From positions 1 through 34,701 of the forward strand of contig NZ_JAIULG010000054.1 of NCBI RefSeq assembly GCF_020169415.1: a stretch of 34,701 nucleotides of DNA, in the 5' to 3' direction. The translations under genes and the position numbers were made by a program. Numbering within the stretch: the stretch's first letter is position 1; each line of letters starts with the position of its first letter. This DNA comes from Tsukamurella sp. M9C (GTDB taxonomy: Bacteria; Actinomycetota; Actinomycetes; Mycobacteriales; Mycobacteriaceae). Shown here one piece after another: positions 1-8,363 of the stretch. The notes below the pieces were generated by a model. That model was not told the DNA's origin. It made no database searches and saw only the letters and a program-made list of their open reading frames with translations.

Positions 1-58
1 ACCGAGCACCCGACCGCCCCCCGTCCCCCGCGGCACGGCGGGCGGTCGGGTGCTCGGT
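1..58. terminator. Perfect 18-bp inverted repeat, probable terminator of an upstream gene
   Basis: Bases 1-18 (ACCGAGCACCCGACCGCC) are the exact reverse complement of bases 41-58, with a 22-base loop between them. There is no T-run on either side, which is usual for actinobacterial terminators. The element precedes the aidB-like promoter and probably ends transcription of whatever lies to the left of the window. Confidence 0.6.
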
Positions 59-80
59 TGGGCCGCCCACCACGAGTTCA

Positions 81-114
81 TTGCATATCTGGTGCGACTG
101 TCGCTGATATGCAA
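81..114 (+). promoter_or_regulatory. Inverted repeat in the aidB-like promoter, candidate operator
   Basis: TTGCATATC (81-89) and GATATGCAA (106-114) form a perfect 9-bp inverted repeat with a 16-base spacer. TTGCAT can serve as a -35 and TGATAT (105-110) as a -10 with an 18-base spacer, so the arms would cover both promoter elements. A second small inverted repeat, GCGAC-T-GTCGC (94-104), sits inside. An operator is the inference; no regulator is identified. Confidence 0.4.
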
Positions 115-166
115 CACTGGGGTGACGGCCCGGACGGGCCGCGCACCGTCGAACGAAGGAGCAGGC

Positions 167-1816
167 GTGCCGACCCATGACGTGACCAATCAGGCGCCGC
201 CGCTGATCGGCTTCAACACCGCCGAGACCCCGATGATCGACGATGCGCTGCGGCGCGCCCACGTCGACGCGGCGCAGCTGGACGCGATCCACGCGCTCGG
301 CGCGCTCGGCGGCACGGCCGAGGCCCTCGAATGGGGCGACCTGGCCGAGGCGCACCCGCCCGTCCTGAAGACGCACGACCGGTACGGCAACCGCATCGAC
401 GAGGTGGTCTACGACCCGGCCTACCACCAGCTCATGAAGGTCTCCGTCGAGCACGGCCTGCACGCCGCGCCGTGGGCCGAGGCCGACCCGAACGCGCACC
501 TGGTGCGCGCCGCCAAGTTCAGCGTCTGGGGTCACGTCGATGCCGGGCACGGTTGCCCGATCTCCATGACCTACGCCGTGGTGCCGGCCCTGCGCGCCAA
601 CGCCGAGCTCGCCGCGCAGTACGAGCCGCTGCTCACCGCGAAGGAGTACGACTTCGGCCTCCAGGCGCCGCTGGGCAAGCGCGGCCTCATCGCCGGCATG
701 TCGATGACGGAGAAGCAAGGAGGCTCGGACGTGCGCGCGAACACCACGCGCGCGATCCCGCAATCCGATGGGACGTACCGGATCACGGGCCACAAGTGGT
801 TCACGTCCGCGCCGATGTCGGACCTGTTCCTCACGCTCGCGCAGACCGAATCCGGCGTCTCCTGCTTCTTCATCCCGCGCGTGCTGCCCGACGGGACGCG
901 CAACGTCTTCGCCCTGCAACGGCTCAAGGACAAGCTGGGCAACCACTCCAACGCCAGCAGCGAGGTCGAGTACGACGACACCGTCGGCTGGCTCGTGGGC
1001 GAGGAGGGCCGCGGCGTCCGCACCATCGTCGAGATGGTCAACATGACCCGCCTCGACTGTGTGCTCGGCACCGCCACCGGCATGCGCGCCGGGCTCGCGC
1101 AGGCCACGCACCACGCCGCGCACCGGAAGGCCTTCGGCGCCGACCTCATCGACCAGCCGCTCATGCGCAACGTGCTGGCCGACCTCGCCGTCGAGGCCGA
1201 AGGCGCCACCACGGCCGGGCTCTGGCTCGCGGGCCTCACCGACCGGTCCGTCGCCGGAGACGAGGACGCCTCGCTGCTGCGCCGGATCGCCCTGGCCGTC
1301 ACCAAGTACCACGTGTGCAAGCGCGGCCCCATCCACGCCGCCGAGGCACTGGAGTGCCTGGGCGGCAACGGATACATCGAGGACTCGCGCATGCCGCGGC
1401 TGTACCGCGAGGCGCCGCTGCTCTCGGTCTGGGAGGGCTCCGGCAACGTCGCCGCCCTCGACGTGCTGCGCGCGATGGCCCGCGAGCCGCAGGCCGTCGC
1501 GGCCTTCTTCGCCGAGCTGGACGCCGCCACCGGCGCGGACACCGCGTACGACGAGGCCGTCGCGAAGCTCAAGGGCTCCTTCGGGGCGCTGGACCTCACC
1601 GACCAGGTCGCGATGCAGTTCGGCGCGCGCCGCCTCGTCGGCGACATGGCCGCCGCGCTGCAGGGCTCGCTCCTGGTGCGCTACGGGCACCCCGCCGTCG
1701 CGGATGCCTACACCCGCACCCGCCTCGCGGGCGACCGCGGCGACGTCTTCGGCACCCTCCCGCAGGGCGTCGACACCGCCGCGATCCTCGACCGCGCTAC
1801 GCCGAAGGTCGGCTGA
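167..1816 (+). CDS. aidB: AidB-like acyl-CoA dehydrogenase (DNA alkylation response family)
   Basis: This is a 549-residue flavoprotein of the acyl-CoA dehydrogenase superfamily, AidB subgroup (E. coli AidB is about 541 residues). Seen: the FAD/substrate motif TEKQGGSDVRANTT at about residues 181-194, GHKWFTSAP near 208-216, and the C-terminal ECLGGNGYIEDSRMPRLYRE block followed by VWEGSGN, all typical of AidB. The family binds FAD and DNA and is induced by alkylating agents in E. coli; the enzymatic substrate is unclear. The GTG at 167 is chosen as start because AAGGAG (156-161) lies five bases before it. An in-frame ATG at 50 would add 39 residues unlike the family and would start inside the terminator hairpin. 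The gene stands alone behind its own promoter; the family call is firm, the physiological role inferred. Confidence 0.88.
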   Translation: MPTHDVTNQAPPLIGFNTAETPMIDDALRRAHVDAAQLDAIHALGALGGTAEALEWGDLAEAHPPVLKTHDRYGNRIDEVVYDPAYHQLMKVSVEHGLHAAPWAEADPNAHLVRAAKFSVWGHVDAGHGCPISMTYAVVPALRANAELAAQYEPLLTAKEYDFGLQAPLGKRGLIAGMSMTEKQGGSDVRANTTRAIPQSDGTYRITGHKWFTSAPMSDLFLTLAQTESGVSCFFIPRVLPDGTRNVFALQRLKDKLGNHSNASSEVEYDDTVGWLVGEEGRGVRTIVEMVNMTRLDCVLGTATGMRAGLAQATHHAAHRKAFGADLIDQPLMRNVLADLAVEAEGATTAGLWLAGLTDRSVAGDEDASLLRRIALAVTKYHVCKRGPIHAAEALECLGGNGYIEDSRMPRLYREAPLLSVWEGSGNVAALDVLRAMAREPQAVAAFFAELDAATGADTAYDEAVAKLKGSFGALDLTDQVAMQFGARRLVGDMAAALQGSLLVRYGHPAVADAYTRTRLAGDRGDVFGTLPQGVDTAAILDRATPKVG

Positions 1817-1831
1817 AGGCTCCGGTGGGAT

Positions 1832-1878
1832 CGACCGTCGCGCGCCCCGACCGATCGACGGTCGTGCGACCGGGCACG
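1832..1878 (+). terminator. Probable terminator hairpins after the aidB-like gene
   Basis: CGACCGTCG (1832-1840) pairs with CGACGGTCG (1856-1864) across a 15-base loop. A second, mutually exclusive hairpin is CGTGC (1863-1867) with GCACG (1874-1878). No T-run follows. A rho-independent terminator of the actinobacterial type is likely but unproven. Confidence 0.4.
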
Positions 1879-1929
1879 GCTCCCGGGTCCGTCGAACGGG
1901 GGACGACAACGCCGGCGAGACCCGCTTCA

Positions 1930-2163
1930 ATGCGAAGCATGGAGAATTCCGCACCACGGCAACCGGATACGACGCACGGCCGTCGTTCGCCTGCATCGCA
2001 ACTCCACCGATCACTGGGGCCCGCGTTGATCCTCGTCGGAGCCGTGCTCGCGGTGGCGTTCCCCGATCTCAGATTTCTGTGGTTCCAGGGGCGACCACTG
2101 GGGCTTCTGCTCGTGATCATCGGTCTGTGGGAGACCGTTTCGACGTTCCGAGCGTCGCGCTGA
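1930..2163 (+). CDS. Small two-helix membrane protein (hypothetical)
   Basis: A 77-residue reading frame with a hydrophilic N-terminus rich in Pro, His and Arg. Two hydrophobic stretches follow, ALILVGAVLAVAFP and GRPLGLLLVIIGLWETV, and it ends in FRASR. The stretches are linked by a short FLWFQGR turn, so a small membrane hairpin protein is plausible. Starts at 1930 or 1939 are both ATG and in frame, and neither has a convincing ribosome binding site. It ends ten bases from the stop of the convergent lipoprotein gene. I recognise no family. The hydrophobicity pattern and the lack of any better frame in this gap support it; otherwise it could be chance. Confidence 0.45.
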   Translation: MRSMENSAPRQPDTTHGRRSPASQLHRSLGPALILVGAVLAVAFPDLRFLWFQGRPLGLLLVIIGLWETVSTFRASR

Positions 2164-2173
2164 CGCTCCCGAG

Positions 2174-2962
2174 TCATGAGGTCAATATCGGCCACATCGC
2201 CGGAGCGATGACGTCCTTGAGCTCAGCCCACGGGACGGTGATCCCGCGGTAATCGCCTTCGGCGTGCGATACACCGGCGAACACGACGAGCCCGTCCGTG
2301 CCGGGGATCCAATCGGCCATGTCGCGCGCCGGGTCCGAGAGGAAGGGGACGGTCCCGACCGCGGCCGCGTGTTGCTTCACCAGCGCGGCGAGCCGTGCCA
2401 GCCCGGCGTCCGGGGTGGCGAACAGATCCGTGAGCAGCACGGGGCGCGCGGTCTCCGTCGCGATGACGACCGTGCCGATCAGGGTGGTCGGGTGGGCCCC
2501 GCGCGAGATGTAGGTGCTCGTCAGGAGTACGCCCGCGACCACGCCCGGCCCGAGGCGGGTGACACCGGAACGACGCCCGTCCGCCAGGCTCCCGTCCCGG
2601 ACAGTCATCGTCCCCTGGATCCGATCGGGGAGCTTCAGCTGTGGTTCGAGCGATGCTCGCATCGACGAGTTGAACCGCTCAGCGACCGCGGGCGACCCGC
2701 CGCTCACCGTCGGAATCCCGACGTCGAAGGTCACCGGGCCGTCCGTGCCGGTGCGCCGCTCCGTGCCCGCGGCGTACCCATCGCGGGCGGGCACGGTCGC
2801 CGCCGACGCGGGCGAGGTCGTCGACGGGCCGGCGGAGACCACCACGGAACCGGCGGAGGTACCGGTCGTGCCGGCGGGCTCGGCCGGGCGGTCGCCGCAC
2901 GCCGTCACCACGGTCACCGTCGCCGCGACGAGGAGACCGGTGGCGACCCGGCGTGCGTCCAT
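2174..2962 (-). CDS. Lipoprotein with RsiV/DUF3298-like C-terminal domain
   Basis: A 262-residue exported lipoprotein. The N-terminus has a basic start, a hydrophobic core and a lipobox VTAC with the acylated cysteine at residue 22. A Ser/Thr/Ala/Pro linker follows to about residue 60. The remainder has the pattern of DUF3298/RsiV-type extracellular domains, ending in the DGLVVFAGVSHAEGDYRGITVPWAELKDV block. The start ATG lies two bases after the ponA2 stop, so the two genes are almost certainly co-transcribed and translationally coupled. A role at the cell surface linked to peptidoglycan synthesis is inferred from this neighbour only. The domain assignment is from motif memory and moderately sure. 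Confidence 0.75.
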   Translation of the reverse strand: MDARRVATGLLVAATVTVVTACGDRPAEPAGTTGTSAGSVVVSAGPSTTSPASAATVPARDGYAAGTERRTGTDGPVTFDVGIPTVSGGSPAVAERFNSSMRASLEPQLKLPDRIQGTMTVRDGSLADGRRSGVTRLGPGVVAGVLLTSTYISRGAHPTTLIGTVVIATETARPVLLTDLFATPDAGLARLAALVKQHAAAVGTVPFLSDPARDMADWIPGTDGLVVFAGVSHAEGDYRGITVPWAELKDVIAPAMWPILTS

Positions 2963-2964
2963 CG

Positions 2965-5490
2965 TCAGTTGCCCGGGGGCTCCGGCGCCGGTGTCTCCAC
3001 CGGGCCGCCGCCGCGGCCGCCCGCGCCGGGGATGGTGAACTGGCCGAAGCCCGGGATGGTGATGGTGGTGCCGCCCGGCCCCGTCTGCACGCCCGGTGCC
3101 GACGGGTTCGACGGTGCCGGCGCGATCCCGTTCGACAGGTTCAGCGTGATCGTCGAGCCGGGCTGACTGAATCCCGACGGCGACGTGGATACGACGGTGC
3201 CGTTGGCCGCGGAGTTGTTGACCCACGCCACCGTGGTCTTGAAGCCCGCCGCCTCGACGCGGGACTTCGCCGCCGCCTGCGTGAGCCCGATGACGTTGGG
3301 GATCTTGCCGGGGCCGAAGCCGTCCTTGTACTTCGGATCCACCGGCGGCAGGGAGACCGGCCCGTAGATCGTCGAGATCGGCTTGAGCGCGGTGTACCAG
3401 GCCGTCGCCGGCTCGTTGCCGCCGTAGACGTTGCCGTCGCCGCACGGGCGCAGCGGGCTCGTGCAGATGGGCCCGGGGGAGTTGCCGTCGTTGTAGACGT
3501 AGCTGGCACCGGCGTACTGGTTCGTGTACGCGAGGAAGGCCGAGGAGCGGAAGGTCTCGGTGGTGCCCGTCTTGCCGGACAGCGGCAGCGTCCAGCCCGC
3601 GCGCGAGGCCGCACCGGCCGACGTGCCCGCGCCGCGGTCGTCGGCGCTGAGCGCGTTGGCGAGGGTGTTCGCGAGGCCCTTCTCGATGACCTGCTCGCAC
3701 TTCTCCGACTTGTAGGGCACCGGCGTGGTCTCCGGCTTCCCGTCGGGCCCGACGGTCTGGATGCCGTCACTGTTGCGCTTGGGCTGCGTGATCGACTGGA
3801 TCGGGTTCGCCGGGCACCAAACGCCGCCCGAGGCCAGCGTGGCCGAGACGTTGGTCAGCTCCAGCGCGCTCACCGCGGTCGGGCCGAGCGTGAACGACGC
3901 GAGGTTCTGCTTCTTGAACATGTCGGCGAGGCTGTCGTTGCCGAAGCCCGAGCTGCCGGGCTGGGTGTACGAGCGCAGGCCGAGCTTGACCGCCATGTCG
4001 ACGACCGGGGTCACGCCCACCTGCTCGATCAGCTTGATGAACGGGGTGTTCGGCGACGTGGCGAGGGCCTGCGTCAGCGACATCGAGTACGGATAGGGCC
4101 CGGCGTTCTTCACGCAGTAGGAGTCCGACGGACAACCGGCGTAGCCACCGTGGCCCATGCCCTTGACCTGCACCGTGGACGGGACCGTCACGTTGGTGTC
4201 CAGGCCCATGCCCTTCTCCATCGCCGCCGCGACGGTGAAGATCTTGAAGGTCGAGCCCGCGCCGTCGCCGACCTGGGCGAAGGGCTCGGGCTGGACGGTC
4301 TGCCGCTTGCCCACGTCCAGGCCGTAGACCCGCGAGGAGTTCATCGCGACGATGTCGTGCGAGGTCTCGCCCGGCTTGATCACGTTCATGACCTGCGCGA
4401 CGTTCGACAGGGTCGGGCTGGCGGTGGCGTTGAGCGCGGCCTGCACCGAGTCCTGCACTCGCGGGTCGAGCGTGGTGCGGATCGTGTAGCCGCCGCGCAT
4501 CACCGTCTCCTTGGGGATGCCCGCCTCGGAGAGGTACTGCAGCACGTAGTCGCAGAAGTAGCCGCGGTTCGCGACCGCGGAGATGCAGCCGCCCGGGAGG
4601 GTGTTGGGGCGCGGCAGCACGCCGAGCGGCGTCCGCTTCGCGGCCTCGTACTCCGCCGCCTTGTCCGGGAAGTTCGCGACGAGGGTGTCGAGCACCGTGT
4701 TGCGCCGCTCGATCACGCCCTGCGCGTTGGCGTACGGGTTGAGCGACGAGCTCGACTGCACCATCCCGGCGAGCATCGCCGACTCCTGGATGTTCAGCTG
4801 CGAGGCGCGCTTGCCGAAGTAGGTTTGCGCGGCCACCTCGATGCCGTAGGCGCCGTTGCCGAAGGGGACCAGGTTGAGGTATCGCGCCAGGATCTGCTCC
4901 TTGGCGATCACCTTGGCCTTGGCGTCGTCGACCCCGTGCTCCTGCTTGGCGCGCTCGGTGAGCGTGCGCTCGAGGGTGAGCGCCATCCGCACCTCGCGGA
5001 GCTTGCGGGCCGGGGTGGTGGCGACCGCCGCGCGTCGGTCCGCGTCCGACTTCGCGAGGACGAGCAGCTGGTAGTTCTTGATGTACTGCTGGTCCAGGGT
5101 GGACGCGCCCTGCTGCACCTCGCCCGCGGATTGGTTCTTGAGGAAGGCGCGCACGGTGCCCTGGTAGTCGACGCCGTCGTGCTCCATGAAGCGCTTGTCC
5201 TCGATCGAGATGATCGAGCGCACCATGTCGGGCGAGATCTGATCGAACGGGACCTGCACGCGGCGCTGGTCGTACAGGTAGGCCATGGGCGCGCCGGTCG
5301 AGTCGGCGACCGTCGTGACCTCCGGGACCTGGCCCTCCAGCAGCTCGGAGCTGATGTTGTCGACGGTGTCCGCGGCGCGGTTCGAGATCAGGCCGAGCCC
5401 GCCGACGTAGGGGAACAGGACGCCGGCGACCAGCAGTCCGGCCAGCAGGACGCAGCCGGCCAGCTTCGCGATCACTCCGGGTTTCGACAC
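2965..5490 (-). CDS. ponA2: Bifunctional penicillin-binding protein with PASTA domain (PonA2)
   Basis: A class A penicillin-binding protein that polymerises glycan strands and cross-links peptides outside the membrane. In numbering from the upstream GTG at 5496 (843 residues): a membrane anchor at about 10-35, the glycosyltransferase motif with catalytic Glu in SIEDKRFMEHDGVDY (Glu99), GAYGIEVAAQTYFGK (215-229), the transpeptidase motifs STFK (415-418), SPN (481-483) and KTGT (642-645), one PASTA domain at about 740-795, and a Pro/Gly tail. The GTG at 5490 is preferred (841 residues) because TATCCT lies seven bases before it, fitting a leaderless transcript. It is divergent from whiB4, as in mycobacteria, and is followed after two bases by the lipoprotein gene. 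Confidence 0.93.
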   Translation of the reverse strand: MSKPGVIAKLAGCVLLAGLLVAGVLFPYVGGLGLISNRAADTVDNISSELLEGQVPEVTTVADSTGAPMAYLYDQRRVQVPFDQISPDMVRSIISIEDKRFMEHDGVDYQGTVRAFLKNQSAGEVQQGASTLDQQYIKNYQLLVLAKSDADRRAAVATTPARKLREVRMALTLERTLTERAKQEHGVDDAKAKVIAKEQILARYLNLVPFGNGAYGIEVAAQTYFGKRASQLNIQESAMLAGMVQSSSSLNPYANAQGVIERRNTVLDTLVANFPDKAAEYEAAKRTPLGVLPRPNTLPGGCISAVANRGYFCDYVLQYLSEAGIPKETVMRGGYTIRTTLDPRVQDSVQAALNATASPTLSNVAQVMNVIKPGETSHDIVAMNSSRVYGLDVGKRQTVQPEPFAQVGDGAGSTFKIFTVAAAMEKGMGLDTNVTVPSTVQVKGMGHGGYAGCPSDSYCVKNAGPYPYSMSLTQALATSPNTPFIKLIEQVGVTPVVDMAVKLGLRSYTQPGSSGFGNDSLADMFKKQNLASFTLGPTAVSALELTNVSATLASGGVWCPANPIQSITQPKRNSDGIQTVGPDGKPETTPVPYKSEKCEQVIEKGLANTLANALSADDRGAGTSAGAASRAGWTLPLSGKTGTTETFRSSAFLAYTNQYAGASYVYNDGNSPGPICTSPLRPCGDGNVYGGNEPATAWYTALKPISTIYGPVSLPPVDPKYKDGFGPGKIPNVIGLTQAAAKSRVEAAGFKTTVAWVNNSAANGTVVSTSPSGFSQPGSTITLNLSNGIAPAPSNPSAPGVQTGPGGTTITIPGFGQFTIPGAGGRGGGPVETPAPEPPGN

Positions 5491-5497
5491 GGTCACC

Positions 5498-5503
5498 AGG
5501 ATA
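5498..5503 (-). promoter_or_regulatory. -10 element of ponA2, leaderless start
   Basis: On the minus strand TATCCT (5503-5498) is followed by seven bases and the GTG at 5490. No ribosome binding site is visible before either GTG (5496 or 5490), so a transcript beginning at or next to the 5490 GTG is the simplest reading. Confidence 0.5.
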
Positions 5504-5607
5504 CGTGCCGACCCGCCGTGAACCCCGGTCCCGACGCGCCGACCAGGCGATCGGTACGGGCGTGCTGGATTTCTTGGACCACTGTTCGATTTCCCTCGGC
5601 CCTCGAC

Positions 5608-5636
5608 TTGTGTCCGTCGTGTGATTCAGGTAACAC
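5608..5636 (+). promoter_or_regulatory. Candidate whiB4 promoter
   Basis: TTGTGT (5608-5613) and TAACAC (5631-5636) are separated by 17 bases, a reasonable housekeeping-type promoter. It would give a leader of about 93 bases before whiB4. The -10 is imperfect, so this is a candidate only. Confidence 0.35.
5620..5635. promoter_or_regulatory. CRP-like operator in the ponA2-whiB4 divergent region
   Basis: TGTGA-TTCAGG-TAACA matches the CRP consensus TGTGA-N6-TCACA at nine of ten conserved positions. It overlaps the spacer and -10 of the candidate whiB4 promoter, so binding there would be expected to repress. The crp gene is in this window. Confidence 0.4.
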
Positions 5637-5735
5637 TATTGCAGACGATGTGGCGAGCACCTCGATCGGCCCCCCGCACACCTCCGGGATGGGCCGTCAC
5701 CGGGTCCGGGCCGCACCACGCGAAAGGGGAGTCAC

Positions 5736-6050
5736 ATGACAAGTGCACGCGTTCTGGTCGACGACGAAGACCGCCTGGTTTGGGTTTCCAAGGCCAAGTG
5801 TCGCGAGGTCGATCCCGACGAGTTGTTCGTCCGCGGCGCCGCGCAGCGCAAGGTCGCCACCATTTGTCGTCACTGCCCCGTCCAGCTCGAGTGCGGCGCC
5901 GATGCGCTCGACAGCCGCGTCGAGTTCGGCGTCTGGGGCGGCATGACCGAGCGTCAGCGCCGCGCCCTCCTCCGCCAGCACCCCGAGGTCACCAGCTGGC
6001 GCTCCTTCTTCGAAGCTCAGCGCGACCGCAAGCGCGTCGCCGCGGGCTGA
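5736..6050 (+). CDS. whiB4: WhiB-family iron-sulfur redox regulator (WhiB4-like)
   Basis: A 104-residue WhiB protein, an actinobacterial 4Fe-4S transcription factor that senses oxidants or NO. The four cluster cysteines are Cys22, Cys44, Cys47 and Cys53 (C-x21-C-x2-C-x5-C), followed by the GVWGG turn (65-69) and a basic C-terminal DNA-binding tail (RQRRALLRQ, RDRKR). The ATG at 5736 has a strong AAAGGGGAG ribosome binding site at 5723-5731. Assignment to WhiB4 rather than another WhiB rests on its position between ponA2 and the bagB/bagA pair, matching Rv3681c-Rv3682 in M. tuberculosis. WhiB4 there links redox state to antioxidant and beta-lactam responses; the same role here is inferred. Confidence 0.92.
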   Translation: MTSARVLVDDEDRLVWVSKAKCREVDPDELFVRGAAQRKVATICRHCPVQLECGADALDSRVEFGVWGGMTERQRRALLRQHPEVTSWRSFFEAQRDRKRVAAG

Positions 6051-6058
6051 TTCCCCGG

Positions 6059-6118
6059 CTCCCGTCCGGGAGTGACCAGGGCCTCGTACCGTTCGACGGT
6101 GCGGGGCCCTTTCGTTTG
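6059..6118. terminator. Bidirectional terminator between whiB4 and bagB
   Basis: A small hairpin CTCCCG-TC-CGGGAG (6059-6072) is followed by a strong one. Its arms are 6078-6092 and 6096-6110: fifteen paired bases with two G-U wobbles and a three-base loop. The plus strand continues TTCGTTTG, a weak T-rich tail. It sits between the convergent stops of whiB4 (6050) and the ArsA-like gene (6156), so it can serve both. Confidence 0.75.
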
Positions 6119-6155
6119 TCCAGCTACCTTTTTCGTCGTGCGAGCCGACCGGGGC

Positions 6156-7256
6156 TCAGGACCCGACGATCTGCTCGGCGACGGCCTGCAGCGCCTCGAG
6201 GTTCGCCACCTCGAACGGGAGCGAGGGCACCCCGACCACCGGCACCGTCGGGCAGCGGCCGACGAAGGCGCCGAGCATCTGGACCTCCCGCGCCGCGATC
6301 TCCGCGCGCCAGGCGTGCACCCGCAGCAGACCCTCCGCGGTGCGCGCGGCACCGTCGGGCCCGAGGCGGCTCGCGGCCTCCCGGGCCTGCTCCGCGCCGA
6401 TCGCCGCAAGCCCCGGATGGGTGCGGTTGACGATGAGCCCGGCCAGCGGCATCGACTCGCCGGCGAGTCGTTCCACGAAGTAGGTGGCCTCGCGGAGCGT
6501 GTCCTCCTCGGGCGAGGCGACCACCACGAACCGGGTGCTGGGGCGGGCGAGGAGTGCGTAGGTCTGGTCGGCCCGCTCCTGGAAGCCGCCGATCAGGGAA
6601 TCCATCTGCGAGACGAACGTCGAAGCGTCCGAGAGCATCTGGCTGCCCACGATGGTGGACACGAGCTTCAGTGCGATGCCCATGCCGCCGGAGACGAGCC
6701 GGCCGATGCCGCGGGTGGGCCCCGCGATCAGGCCCATCAGGCGCGAGTCCAGCATCGAGCCGAAGCGCTTCGGGGCGTCCAGGAAGTCGAGGGCGTTGCG
6801 CGACGGCGGGGTGTCGACCACCACGAGGTCCCAGCGGTCGTCGGCGGTGAGCTGGCCCAGCTTCTCCATCGCCATGTACTCCTGCGTGCCGGAGAAAGAC
6901 GAGGCCACCGTCTGGTAGAACGGGTTCGCCAGGATCTCCTGCGCCCGAACGGGATCGGCGTTGGAGGTGACCATCTCGTCGAAGGTCCGCTTCATGTCGA
7001 GCATCATCGCGTGCAGCGTCCCGTCGCCCGGGACGGTCACGGCCTGCGGCTCGTTCGTCAGGTCCGCGACGCCCAGCGCCTGCGCCAGCCGGCGCGCGGG
7101 GTCGATCGTCAGCACCACGACCCGTCGGCCGTGCTCCGCCGCCCACAGCGCCATCGCCGCGGCCGTCGTCGTCTTGCCCACGCCGCCGCTGCCGCAGCAC
7201 ACGACGACGCGCGTGCCCGGATCCAGGAGCTGCGGGCCGAGTTTCAGGTCGATCAT
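6156..7256 (-). CDS. bagB: ArsA/Get3-like P-loop ATPase, second of a pair (BagB-like)
   Basis: A 366-residue ATPase of the ArsA/Get3 branch of the SIMIBI P-loop class. Seen: nucleotide-binding loop [10 protein letters not shown] near residues 21-30, switch-type [16 protein letters not shown], and the [16 protein letters not shown] strand-helix typical of the family. The usual signature lysine of the deviant Walker A (KGGxGK) is replaced by serine. The ATG at 7256 overlaps the upstream partner's TGA by four bases, so the two are translationally coupled. In M. tuberculosis the Rv3679-Rv3680 proteins were described as Get3 homologues (BagA/BagB) acting as a complex; the same pairing is inferred here. 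The client is unknown, and arsenite transport is unlikely. Confidence 0.85.
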   Translation of the reverse strand: MIDLKLGPQLLDPGTRVVVCCGSGGVGKTTTAAAMALWAAEHGRRVVVLTIDPARRLAQALGVADLTNEPQAVTVPGDGTLHAMMLDMKRTFDEMVTSNADPVRAQEILANPFYQTVASSFSGTQEYMAMEKLGQLTADDRWDLVVVDTPPSRNALDFLDAPKRFGSMLDSRLMGLIAGPTRGIGRLVSGGMGIALKLVSTIVGSQMLSDASTFVSQMDSLIGGFQERADQTYALLARPSTRFVVVASPEEDTLREATYFVERLAGESMPLAGLIVNRTHPGLAAIGAEQAREAASRLGPDGAARTAEGLLRVHAWRAEIAAREVQMLGAFVGRCPTVPVVGVPSLPFEVANLEALQAVAEQIVGS

Positions 7257-8293
7257 CGGACTCCCGCCTCGACCAGCGCGCCCGACAGCTCGCGGACGCC
7301 GTTCAGGTCCACGCCGCCGGTGAGCAGCGGCAGTTCCAGCCGGCCGGGAGCGTCGATCGCGTCCAGGTCCTCGCGCGCCTCGTCCTGCCCGCGCACCGTC
7401 CGCGCGAACTGGATGGTCTCGGTGAGCAGCCCGGCCAGGTCGTCGTCGGAGAGCGGCAGCCCGGCACCGTCGAGCGCGGCCCGCACGGCCGGACCGTCCA
7501 CGGTCCCGTCGGCGGCGGCGTCGAGCTCCGCGTCGGAGAGCAGCTGCGGCAGCGAGCGGTTCACGATCACGGCACCGACCTTGAGGTCCAGCGCGTGCAG
7601 CTCCTTCACGGCCTCCGCGGTCTCCTGGAGGGGAAGGGATTCGAGCAGCGTCACCAGGTGCACGACGGTGTCGGGGGAGTGCAGCAGGCGCACCACGCGG
7701 TCGGCCTGGCCCGCGATCGGCCCGGCCTTCGCGATCTCCTTCATCGCCCGCGTGACGTCGAGGAACTTCCCGATCCGGCCCGTGGGCGGGGCGTCCACCA
7801 CGATCGCGTCGTAGGTGTAGCGCCCGTCGCGCGCGCGGCGCTGCGTGCACTCCATGATCTTGCCGGTGATGAGGATGTCCTTGAGGCCCGGCGCCAGCGT
7901 CGTCGCGAACTCGATGGCGCCGATCGACTTGAGCGCCCGCGCCGCCAGGCCCATGCCGTAATTGGTCTTGAGGTAGTCGAGGAACGTGGCCTCGACGTCC
8001 ATCGCCAGCGCGTGGATCTCCCCGCCGCCGTCGGCCGTCGCGATCTTCGTCTCGGTCGGGGGCAGCTCGTCCACCTCGAAGGTCGGGGCGATGCCGCCGC
8101 GGCCCTCCACCTCGATGAGGAGGACCTTCTTGCCGCCGGAGGCGAGGGCCAGGGCGAGTGCCGCGGCCACCGTCGACTTGCCGGTGCCGCCCTTGCCCGA
8201 CACGAAGTGCAGCCGGGACTCCCGCAGCCCTTCCGGCCAGGTCGTCCCCGCGTCCTGCGCGACCCCGCCGGGGTCCGCCTCACTCACCACCAC
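7253..8293 (-). CDS. bagA: ArsA/Get3-like P-loop ATPase, first of a pair (BagA-like)
   Basis: A 346-residue ATPase homologous to Rv3679. The deviant Walker A loop [13 protein letters not shown] is intact, including the signature lysine, at about residues 29-41. Other blocks include [24 protein letters not shown] and [14 protein letters not shown]. Three consecutive in-frame GTG codons (8293, 8290, 8287) could start it. The first is chosen because TATGCT lies six bases upstream, giving a leaderless transcript; no usable ribosome binding site serves any of them. It is divergent from the DUF4177-RidA operon across 139 bases and overlaps bagB by four bases. A cytosolic heteromeric ATPase complex with BagB is inferred from M. 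tuberculosis work on this pair. Confidence 0.87.
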   Translation of the reverse strand: MVVSEADPGGVAQDAGTTWPEGLRESRLHFVSGKGGTGKSTVAAALALALASGGKKVLLIEVEGRGGIAPTFEVDELPPTETKIATADGGGEIHALAMDVEATFLDYLKTNYGMGLAARALKSIGAIEFATTLAPGLKDILITGKIMECTQRRARDGRYTYDAIVVDAPPTGRIGKFLDVTRAMKEIAKAGPIAGQADRVVRLLHSPDTVVHLVTLLESLPLQETAEAVKELHALDLKVGAVIVNRSLPQLLSDAELDAAADGTVDGPAVRAALDGAGLPLSDDDLAGLLTETIQFARTVRGQDEAREDLDAIDAPGRLELPLLTGGVDLNGVRELSGALVEAGVR

Positions 8294-8299
8294 GTTCGG

Positions 8300-8305
8300 A
8301 GCATA
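8300..8305 (-). promoter_or_regulatory. -10 element of bagA, leaderless start
   Basis: TATGCT on the minus strand (8305-8300) is followed by six bases and the GTG at 8293. This puts the transcription start at or beside the first base of the coding sequence. Confidence 0.55.
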
Positions 8306-8363
8306 TCCATACCTCCGTACACGGCCGGGCCGTTAACGTGAACCTTCCCCGGCAATGCGACCG

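Noticed and set aside
331-2163. Long open frames inside the AidB-like gene in the other frames and strand
   Set aside because: They are Arg/Pro/Ala-rich shadows of the high-GC third-codon pattern of the real gene. Only the 3' end of one (1930-2163), beyond the gene, looks protein-like.
2953-5739. A 928-codon plus-strand frame opposite ponA2
   Set aside because: It is an antisense shadow: composition is dominated by Arg, Gly, Val and Asp with no domain, while the minus strand encodes a complete penicillin-binding protein with all catalytic motifs.
8284-8316. A tiny upstream reading frame (minus strand, ATG at 8310 or 8304, stop at 8284) with a GGAGG before it and a stop overlapping the bagA start region
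   Set aside because: The ATG at 8304 lies within the TATGCT -10 hexamer that is six bases before the bagA GTG. The region is better explained as promoter, so it would not be transcribed as a leader.
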